Origin: Opitutia bacterium
GTDB lineage: Bacteria > Verrucomicrobiota > Verrucomicrobiia > Opitutales > Seribacteraceae
NCBI GenBank assembly: GCA_018646565.1
Contig: JABGUO010000001.1
Span: forward strand, 1 to 5,478
DNA length: 5,478 bases
Direction of reading: 5' to 3'
Shown: positions 1 to 5,478 of the stretch, piece after piece
How the letters are laid out: each line of letters opens with the position of its first letter
How positions within the stretch are numbered: position 1 is the stretch's first letter
Notes under the pieces: generated by a model
Told to the model about the DNA's origin: nothing
The model's database searches: none
Seen by the model: the letters and a program-made list of their open reading frames with translations, nothing else
Position numbers and translations under genes: made by a program

Positions 1-1259
1 AAGTCTCCGACCTTGTTCGGGAATCTCCTCATACCTTTGTGGATTACTCCCAAAAAACCATGCTTCACTGGCTCGACCAGTCCGGGCAATTAATCTGGGC
101 CAGCGAAAGGAGTGGATGGAATCATCTCTACCGGATCAATGCTACCACCGGGGAGGTAATCAATCCAATCACCAAGGGAAAATGGCTCGTTCGCAAAATC
201 GAGTATGTGGAGGAAGAGAATGAAGTTGTTTGGTTTACCGCCATGGGAATTCACCCGGATCAGGACCCCTACCATCTCCATCTGGCCAAAGTGAACTTCG
301 ACGGATCAAACCTGACCATTCTGACCCAGGCAGACGGAACACACCGTTGGGAATTCAGCCCCGAACGCTCCCTATTTGTGGACCGTTGGTCCAGGGTCGA
401 CCATCCGGAAGTTGCCGAATTAAGATCCGCCCAAGATGGCTCACTCATCAAGGAAATCGCCCGGCAGGATATTTCAGATCTTATAAAAGAAGGTTATTCC
501 ATGCCCATTCGCTTTTCCGCCCCCGGACGGGATGGAAAGACTATGATTCACGGATTTCTCATCCAACCGACAGAATTCAATCCCAACCAAATCTATCCCG
601 TGATCGAAAACATCTATGCCGGTCCGCATGGCTTTCATGTCCCTAAAAAATTTGGTCTCCAGATATCCCAGAGACGATTGGCTGAACTCGGATTTGTCAT
701 CGCCAAAATTGATGGAATGGGCACGAATTGGAGATCCAAGAAATTTCATGATCATTGTTGGCAAAATTTGGCCGATGCCGGCTTTCCCGATCGTATTGCC
801 TGGCTCAAAGCAGCCGCTCAAAAATATTCATGGCTCGACCTATCCCGAGTCGGAATTTATGGCGGAAGTGCCGGTGGACAAAATGCGCTATCTGCCCTGC
901 TCCACCATGGAGAATTTTACAAAGCCGCCGTCAGCGACTGTGGATGCCATGATAACCGGATGGATAAAATTTGGTGGAACGAGGCATGGATGGGAAAAAT
1001 GGGCCCCCATTACGAACAAAGCTCCAATGTATTCCATGCCCATAAATTGCAGGGTGATCTTATGCTCACTGTGGGAGAACTGGATAAAAATGTCGACCCC
1101 GCATCGACAATTCAAGTAGTCGATGCCCTCGTACGGGCGGGAAAGGATTTTGAATTCTTTATGATTCCCGGAGCCGGGCATGGGATTGGGGAAGGAAAAT
1201 ACTTATTCCGTAAACGAATCGACTTTTTTATACGCTCTCTCCTTGGGGTTGTGCGTTAA
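1..1259 (+). CDS. S9 family (DPP IV-like) serine peptidase, 5'-truncated by window edge
   Basis: This is the C-terminal part of a prolyl-oligopeptidase-family peptidase, which cleaves short peptides and is usually periplasmic or secreted. The reading frame is open from base 3, so the GTG at 39 is not the true start. Residues are numbered here from that GTG. Residues 1 to about 140 look like the end of a DPP IV beta-propeller (SERSGWNHLY). About 160-406 is the alpha/beta-hydrolase domain. The whole catalytic triad is visible: Ser277 in GGSAGG (codon 867-869), Asp349 in GELDKNVD and His381 in PGAGHG. Tyr193 in YAGP matches the DPP IV oxyanion tyrosine, and Asn351 matches its substrate-contacting Asn. 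The elbow GGSAGG differs from the common GWSYGG but keeps GxSxGG. The C-terminus is intact. The gene ends 403 bases before amtB1, with a sigma-54 promoter between, so it is probably unrelated to nitrogen uptake. Substrate specificity cannot be read from this part. Confidence 0.9.
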   Translation, partial: VSDLVRESPHTFVDYSQKTMLHWLDQSGQLIWASERSGWNHLYRINATTGEVINPITKGKWLVRKIEYVEEENEVVWFTAMGIHPDQDPYHLHLAKVNFDGSNLTILTQADGTHRWEFSPERSLFVDRWSRVDHPEVAELRSAQDGSLIKEIARQDISDLIKEGYSMPIRFSAPGRDGKTMIHGFLIQPTEFNPNQIYPVIENIYAGPHGFHVPKKFGLQISQRRLAELGFVIAKIDGMGTNWRSKKFHDHCWQNLADAGFPDRIAWLKAAAQKYSWLDLSRVGIYGGSAGGQNALSALLHHGEFYKAAVSDCGCHDNRMDKIWWNEAWMGKMGPHYEQSSNVFHAHKLQGDLMLTVGELDKNVDPASTIQVVDALVRAGKDFEFFMIPGAGHGIGEGKYLFRKRIDFFIRSLLGVVR

Positions 1260-1305
1260 GGGAAAGATCTTTCATTTTTTGTCCAATTGATCAAAACGCC
1301 CCTTC

Positions 1306-1430
1306 TCATTGCGAGGAGGGAAATAAGTGAGCAACGCGGCAATCCGCTTCATGCAATCGACGCGTACGGACAGTGCGGTACGATTACTGAAACAAAGTAG
1401 ATCGTCAAAGGCTGGGCCTTTGCGATGACA
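1306..1430. repeat. Degenerate palindromic interspersed repeat (MITE/REP-like)
   Basis: The left end reads TCATTGCGAGGAG, and GCAACGCGGCAATCCGC follows at 1331-1347. The right end, TTTGCGATGACA, is an imperfect inverted copy of the left (TCATTGCGA versus TCATCGCAA). This matches, from memory, a family of short non-coding repeats with TCATTGCGAG ends and an internal GCGGCAATCC block, scattered through many bacterial genomes. Internal structure is extensive: GCGG/CCGC around CAAT (1336-1347), CGTAC/GTACG (1363-1382) and a strong hairpin at 1401-1426. In that hairpin ATCG and CAAAGGC pair with GCCTTTG and CGAT around a TGG loop, with T1405 bulged. No T-run follows it, so it is not a standard terminator. 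There is no transposase; any movement would need one elsewhere. Exact ends are uncertain by several bases, and a second copy has not been seen in this window. Confidence 0.55.
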
Positions 1431-1512
1431 AGGTGGGAGAAATGGAGGGTATTATCAACCCTACGAAACTTTCGATTTTTTAAATAGAATCCCAAAGCCA
1501 GATTTCAGAGAT

Positions 1513-1548
1513 GTGAATATTTTTTACACTTCGATGAAAAAGATTCAT
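1513..1548. promoter_or_regulatory. Possible activator-binding dyads upstream of amtB1
   Basis: Two small inverted repeats lie 37 to 72 bases upstream of the -24 element. They are GTGAA-N7-TACAC at 1513-1529 (one mismatch in five) and the perfect ATGAA-N5-TTCAT at 1534-1548. Sigma-54 promoters need an upstream enhancer for an NtrC-type activator, so something must bind in this region. Neither dyad matches the enteric NtrC consensus (TGCAC...GTGCA) well, and in AT-rich DNA such repeats arise easily by chance. They are listed only as candidates. Confidence 0.2.
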
Positions 1549-1582
1549 GGAAATTTTGTACTTTTTTTGAGTTTTAAAATTC

Positions 1583-1599
1583 TTGGCACGACTTATGCA
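1583..1599 (+). promoter_or_regulatory. Sigma-54 (-24/-12) promoter of amtB1-glnK1
   Basis: The sequence TTGGCACGACTTATGCA matches the sigma-54 consensus YTGGCACG-N4-TTGCW at every position except the first base of the -12 box (A for T). The -24 GG is at 1585-1586 and the -12 GC at 1597-1598, with exactly the 10 intervening bases the polymerase requires. Transcription is predicted to start near 1610, about 53 bases before the amtB1 ATG. RpoN control with an NtrC-type activator is the usual arrangement for amtB and glnK genes, so position and context agree with the motif. Confidence 0.85.
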
Positions 1600-1662
1600 A
1601 ACTCGGTATCGAATAATACATCACTTGAGTATAAATAACTGAATAGTAACAACTAACAAAAA

Positions 1663-3078
1663 ATGAATACAAAACACGCATCACTCACCAGCATAGGAAC
1701 CGCCCCATGGAAGTTTTTACTTCTGGCGGCCGCTTTGCTTTTTTCTTACGCCCTGCCCGTTCACGCAGATAACCACGAGGAAGCACCCGCTGCCACGGAA
1801 GTCGAAGAGGAGTCCGGCCCAGTCGACGACTACAATGAGCTACTCGAAGCACAGGGGGAATACGCTCCGGCTTATGATTTCTTTACCACATCCATGCTCT
1901 GGACAGTAATCGCAGCGGCCTTGGTCTTTTTAATGCACCTTGGGTTTGCCACACTCGAGTCCGGTCTTTGCCAGAGGAAGAATGTGGTTAATGTTCTCTT
2001 TAAAAATGTGTTTATCATTTCTATCGGTGTGGTTACCTATGCCTTTTTTGGATTTAATACTCATTACCCGGGTGAATTCAACGGATGGTTTAGTTGGGGA
2101 GGTATGATCGGGGACTTGAATGCGGATGGTGGCAACACTTGGGGATACGGCGGACTGGGCTTGGCCATGACTGGATTTGGCGATTTTATATTCCAGGCCA
2201 TGTTTGCTGCAACGGGTGCAACTATTGTTTCAGGTGCGGTTGCTGAACGGGTGAAACTCGGTTCGTTCATGATCTTTGCTGTACTCTTTGTGGGTGTTGC
2301 CTACCCCATTGCTGGATCATGGCATTGGGGCGGAGGAGTTTTAGCCGACATGGGATTCAAAGATTTTGCGGGTTCCACAGTAGTTCATGCATTTGGCGGA
2401 TTTGGTGCCTTAGCTTGCGTAATGGTATTGGGACCAAGAAAAGGAAAGTATACCGAAAACGGTATCAAGCCAATTCCAGCCCATAGTTTCCCCCTTGCCG
2501 CGATTGGAGTATTCTTACTCATGTTTGGATGGTACGGATTTAATGGCGGGTCAGTACTGTCAGCAGAGCCGGGTGCATTGGGTCTAGTATTTACCACCAC
2601 CACACTCGGTGCTTGTGCCGGTGCATTAGGGGCGATCACAGTCTCTTGGTTTATGCTAAAGAAGCCCGACCTTTCCATGGCATTGAATGGATTACTCGCC
2701 GGTTTGGTCGGAATAACTGCAAACGCAGACGTTATTTCAGTAAACGGTGCCTTGATCATTGGATTAATTGCCGGTGGTTTAGTTGTGGTATCCATTATCT
2801 TTCTCGACAAATCCAAAATTGATGACCCAGTCGGCGCTATTTCCGTACACGGTGTATGCGGAGTCTGGGGTACAATCGCAGTGGCCATTTTTGGTACAGG
2901 TGATTTCTCGATGGCGACCCAAATTAAGGGAACCCTGTTGGTGAGTGTCTTTGCGTTCGTCTTCGCTTATATCGTATTTTCTGTGTTGAAAGCCGTAATG
3001 GGAGTACGAGTCAGCGAAGAAGAAGAGGAAAGGGGTCTTGACATTTCCGAGCATGGTCAGGAAGCATACACTAACTAA
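1663..3078 (+). CDS. amtB: Ammonium transporter, Amt family (first copy, cyanobacterial/Amt1-like type)
   Basis: This 471-residue inner-membrane channel would conduct ammonium as a trimer. Residues 1-36 form a signal peptide (hydrophobic run 17-31, likely cut after HADN or nearby). An acidic stretch to about residue 72, rich in Glu and Asp, would face the periplasm, followed by 11 expected membrane helices. The key Amt residues are present: twin pore histidines His242 (DFAGSTVVH) and His396 (GAISVHGVCG), Asp234 in the ammonium-recruitment motif, and Trp290, Phe181 and Phe293 matching E. coli Trp212, Phe107 and Phe215. The wording ESGLCQRKN and DDPVGAISVHGV is closer to cyanobacterial Amt1 than to E. 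coli AmtB. The cytoplasmic tail (RVSEEEEERGLD...HGQEAY) keeps the region that contacts GlnK. glnK1 follows after 46 bases. A sigma-54 promoter lies upstream. The ATG is the only reasonable start, although no Shine-Dalgarno sequence precedes it. Confidence 0.96.
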   Translation: MNTKHASLTSIGTAPWKFLLLAAALLFSYALPVHADNHEEAPAATEVEEESGPVDDYNELLEAQGEYAPAYDFFTTSMLWTVIAAALVFLMHLGFATLESGLCQRKNVVNVLFKNVFIISIGVVTYAFFGFNTHYPGEFNGWFSWGGMIGDLNADGGNTWGYGGLGLAMTGFGDFIFQAMFAATGATIVSGAVAERVKLGSFMIFAVLFVGVAYPIAGSWHWGGGVLADMGFKDFAGSTVVHAFGGFGALACVMVLGPRKGKYTENGIKPIPAHSFPLAAIGVFLLMFGWYGFNGGSVLSAEPGALGLVFTTTTLGACAGALGAITVSWFMLKKPDLSMALNGLLAGLVGITANADVISVNGALIIGLIAGGLVVVSIIFLDKSKIDDPVGAISVHGVCGVWGTIAVAIFGTGDFSMATQIKGTLLVSVFAFVFAYIVFSVLKAVMGVRVSEEEEERGLDISEHGQEAYTN

Positions 3079-3106
3079 ACTCGGCTCTTGCACCACAAAA
3101 CTATAA

Positions 3107-3463
<357 letters not shown>

Positions 3464-3502
3464 TCAGTAGTTCGCGACTCGCTGATCAATATAAATCTTA
3501 AC

Positions 3503-3534
3503 AAGGCTCGATTCTTCGGAATCGAGCCTTTTTT
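3503..3534 (+). terminator. Rho-independent terminator of amtB1-glnK1
   Basis: A perfect 12-bp stem, AAGGCTCGATTC paired with GAATCGAGCCTT, is closed by a stable TTCG tetraloop, and its 3' arm runs into six consecutive T (3529-3534). It begins 40 bases after the glnK1 stop codon. It should end the first operon before the second sigma-54 promoter, making the two amtB-glnK pairs separate transcription units. The opposite strand lacks a matching T-run, so it acts in the + direction. Confidence 0.93.
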
Positions 3535-3596
3535 ATACACCTGCCCCAAAGACCGGAAAGAAAAAGGAAGATAATCTGAAATCCTGTATGTATTCT

Positions 3597-3615
3597 ATTC
3601 ATTTTCTTAATGAAT
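3597..3615. promoter_or_regulatory. Inverted repeat just upstream of the second sigma-54 promoter
   Basis: ATTCATT-N5-AATGAAT is a perfect 7-bp inverted repeat ending nine bases before the -24 GG of the amtB2 promoter. It could be an operator or part of an activator site. It is closer to the core promoter than usual for an enhancer, and its AT-rich composition makes chance occurrence plausible. It does not resemble the enteric NtrC site. Confidence 0.25.
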
Positions 3616-3623
3616 TAACTTCA

Positions 3624-3639
3624 TGGCAAGATTCTTGCA
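3624..3639 (+). promoter_or_regulatory. Sigma-54 (-24/-12) promoter of amtB2-glnK2
   Basis: TGGCAAGATTCTTGCA matches the sigma-54 consensus TGGCACG-N4-TTGCW with a single mismatch (A for C in the -24 box) and has a perfect -12 box. The GG at 3625-3626 and the GC at 3637-3638 are separated by exactly 10 bases. The predicted start is near 3650, giving a leader of about 95 bases before the amtB2 ATG. Only about 90 bases separate it from the upstream terminator, so any enhancer must lie in that gap, further upstream in glnK1, or be shared with the first promoter. Confidence 0.85.
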
Positions 3640-3744
3640 TTAGGGTATTCCGTAAACCAATCGGATCGCTTTTCTTTTCCAGTAAAGAGGTTCACATAAA
3701 ATAAATCCAAGTAATCAAAAATAACCTGATTAATCCATCGCGAC

Positions 3745-5133
3745 ATGAATATAATCTCACACCTAAGAAACCTTCTCCCCCTTATGATTCTACTCTCAAT
3801 GAGTAGTTTTGGATTTTCCCAAAATCCAGATCAAAATCAATCCTCTTTCGCAGAGACTGACTTAGTAATTACAACCGAGACTCTGGAGGATAGTTCAGCA
3901 AAAGAAACCTCATTAGACTCCGGTAATACCGCATGGATGATTACGGCCACGGCCCTAGTATTATTTATGACTCTTCCCGGATTGGCTTTATTTTATGGAG
4001 GCCTGGTTCAATCCAAGAATGTACTCTCCGTATTAATGCAGTGCTTCGCCATTGCATGTCTCGCTTCTCTATTATGGGTGGTTTGCGGATACAGTTTATC
4101 CTTAACCCCGGGAGAGAACGAATGGATTGGTGGCACCTCGGCTTTTTTCCTCGAATCATTGAGTATGGAAAACCTGAATGGTGATATCCCGGAATCAGTA
4201 TGGGTAATCTTTCAAATGACATTTGCGATTATCACCCCCGGTCTGATTGTGGGGGCATTTGTGGAGAGAATTAAATTTTCTGCAGTTCTTTTGTTTAGCG
4301 GACTTTGGCTATTGGCTGTTTATTTTCCCGTTTGCTATTGGGTATGGGGCGGCGGTTGGTTGGCCGAAAAGGGGGTGATTGATTTTGCCGGTGGTATTGT
4401 GGTACACGCCACAGCGGGTGCATCTGCACTCACCCTAGCCTGGATGCTTGGCCGCAGGCAGGGCTTTCCAAAAAGTTTAAGACCTCCACACAATCCCGGC
4501 ATGGTAATGATTGGTGCATCCATGCTTTGGGTCGGATGGTTTGGCTTTAATGCAGGTAGTGCAGCAGCGGCGAACGAAAGTGCCGGTATGGCGATGCTGG
4601 TTACCCACATTTCCGCTGCGACTGCAAGTTTGGTATGGATGTTTATTGAATGGAAAAAAACCGGCAAACCCGGCTTGGTGGGCATAGTAACTGGAACCAT
4701 TGCCGGACTTGCCACGATTACTCCAGCCTCCGGCAGTGTGGGACCAATGGGTGCGATTATTATTGGGGCTTCTGCAGCAATCGTCTGCTACTTTGCTTGT
4801 GGATTTGTAAAAGAAAAGCTGGGAGTAGATGACTCTTTGGATGTGGCAGCAGTTCACGGAGTGGGTGGAATCTTGGGTACACTGATGGTTGCTTACCTCG
4901 GTTGGAATACTGACCTTGGAGGTTTAGGAATTTCTCTGGACAGCTGGCAAGATCAATTGATTGTTCAGGCACAGGGTTGTGTCGCCGCAATTGTACTCTC
5001 TGTGGTTGCGACTTATCTGATTGTAAAAATTATATCTCCTCTATTAGGAGGCAGTATTCGAGTTTCTGAGGAGGACGAAACAAAGGGGCTTGACCAAGCC
5101 TTGCATGGAGAGAATGCTTACACACTTCATTAA
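3745..5133 (+). CDS. amtB: Ammonium transporter, Amt family (second copy, E. coli AmtB-like type)
   Basis: This 462-residue trimeric ammonium channel belongs to a different Amt subtype from the first copy. Its first helix motif (LPGLALFYGGLVQSKNVLSVLMQ region, 77-99) closely resembles E. coli AmtB. Residues 1-25 form a signal peptide (hydrophobic 11-24, likely cut after SFGFSQ). A polar periplasmic segment of about 35 residues follows, then 11 expected helices. Pore residues are intact: His221 (DFAGGIVVH), His371 (VAAVHGVGG), Asp213, Phe160, and Trp265 and Phe268 in GWFGFNAGSA. The C-terminal tail (RVSEEDETKGLD...HGENAY) keeps the GlnK-interacting region. glnK2 follows after 27 bases, and a sigma-54 promoter lies upstream. 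No Shine-Dalgarno sequence precedes the start, but the signal peptide supports this ATG. Substrate affinity relative to the first copy cannot be deduced. Confidence 0.96.
   Translation: MNIISHLRNLLPLMILLSMSSFGFSQNPDQNQSSFAETDLVITTETLEDSSAKETSLDSGNTAWMITATALVLFMTLPGLALFYGGLVQSKNVLSVLMQCFAIACLASLLWVVCGYSLSLTPGENEWIGGTSAFFLESLSMENLNGDIPESVWVIFQMTFAIITPGLIVGAFVERIKFSAVLLFSGLWLLAVYFPVCYWVWGGGWLAEKGVIDFAGGIVVHATAGASALTLAWMLGRRQGFPKSLRPPHNPGMVMIGASMLWVGWFGFNAGSAAAANESAGMAMLVTHISAATASLVWMFIEWKKTGKPGLVGIVTGTIAGLATITPASGSVGPMGAIIIGASAAIVCYFACGFVKEKLGVDDSLDVAAVHGVGGILGTLMVAYLGWNTDLGGLGISLDSWQDQLIVQAQGCVAAIVLSVVATYLIVKIISPLLGGSIRVSEEDETKGLDQALHGENAYTLH

Positions 5134-5478
<345 letters not shown>

Larger units (their letters stand above)
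1260..1662. other. 403-base spacer between the S9 gene and amtB1
   Basis: No credible gene is visible here. The first 45 bases follow the S9 stop and include a short palindrome, GAAAGATCTTTC (1262-1273), followed by six T; the stem is too weak to call a terminator. Bases 1306-1430 hold an interspersed palindromic repeat. Bases 1446-1462 (AGGGT/ACCCT) and 1464-1474 (CGAA/TTCG, followed by six T) are small hairpins and at best weak terminators. From about 1475 the sequence becomes AT-rich and reads as the control region of amtB1, with small dyads at 1513-1548, a sigma-54 promoter at 1583-1599 and a 5' leader of roughly 53 bases. No Shine-Dalgarno sequence precedes the amtB1 ATG; the leader is A-rich. 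Confidence 0.7.

Noticed and set aside
39..41. GTG as the true start of the S9 peptidase
   Set aside because: The frame is open upstream to the window edge with propeller-like residues, and the visible part lacks a complete propeller and signal peptide.
1262..1280. GAAAGATCTTTC palindrome followed by six T, as a terminator for the S9 gene
   Set aside because: Only a 4-bp A/T-rich stem is possible once a loop is allowed; too weak to call.
1401..1426. Strong bulged hairpin as a stand-alone terminator or small RNA
   Set aside because: No T-run follows and no promoter is evident; it is better explained as part of the interspersed repeat.
1464..1481. CGAA-ACT-TTCG hairpin followed by six T
   Set aside because: A 4-bp stem is not convincing as an intrinsic terminator, though position and T-run are suggestive.
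1610..1662. Riboswitch or glutamine-type aptamer in the amtB1 leader
   Set aside because: The leader is about 53 bases, A-rich and without stable pairing; no known aptamer pattern is seen.
2385..2888. Long open frames on the minus strand opposite amtB1 and amtB2 (also 4335-4715)
   Set aside because: They lie opposite strongly conserved transporter sequence, have low-complexity Pro/Ala/Thr-rich translations and resemble no known protein; they are antisense shadows.
3086..3094. TTGCACCAC between amtB1 and glnK1 as an NtrC half-site
   Set aside because: Only one half of the dyad is present and it lies inside the operon.

Overview
The window carries two consecutive ammonium-sensing and uptake operons, each an ammonium transporter gene followed by a PII signalling gene (amtB1-glnK1, then amtB2-glnK2). 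Both are on the + strand, and they follow the 3' end of an unrelated prolyl-oligopeptidase-family (S9) peptidase gene. GlnK2 runs off the right edge, about six codons short of where GlnK1 ends. The S9 gene enters from the left edge.

Layout. 1-1259: C-terminal part of a DPP IV-like S9 peptidase. 1260-1662: a 403-base spacer holding a degenerate palindromic interspersed repeat (about 1306-1430), an AT-rich stretch with small dyads, and a well-matched sigma-54 (-24/-12) promoter at 1583-1599. 1663-3463: amtB1 and glnK1. 3503-3534: a strong intrinsic terminator. 3624-3639: a second sigma-54 promoter with the same 10-base GG-to-GC spacing. 3745-5478: amtB2 and glnK2.

How the genes work together. 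In characterised bacteria an AmtB trimer conducts ammonium, and a GlnK trimer docks on its cytoplasmic face to block it when cell nitrogen is high. GlnK reads 2-oxoglutarate and ATP/ADP, and in many lineages is uridylylated on Tyr51. Sigma-54 dependence, normally with the enhancer-binding protein NtrC, switches such operons on under nitrogen limitation. Both operons here show this architecture. The terminator and second promoter make them separate transcription units. The two transporters belong to clearly different Amt sequence types, whereas the two PII proteins are 83/106 identical over the shared region. The locus may therefore be one PII gene copied next to two unrelated transporters, or two operons whose PII genes have been homogenised.

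Organism. The sequence gives no definite assignment. The combination of moderate GC, weak or absent Shine-Dalgarno sequences on three of the four visible or near-visible starts, sigma-54 control, signal peptides on both Amt proteins and this type of S9 peptidase fits a Gram-negative bacterium. My best guess is the Planctomycetota/Verrucomicrobiota group, possibly a marine Verrucomicrobiota; this is inference at low to moderate confidence.

I found no undescribed system. The points worth a second look are the paired non-equivalent amtB-glnK operons, the unusual substitutions in GlnK2 (Val60, Glu84), an 18-base perfect palindrome inside glnK1 and the interspersed repeat.
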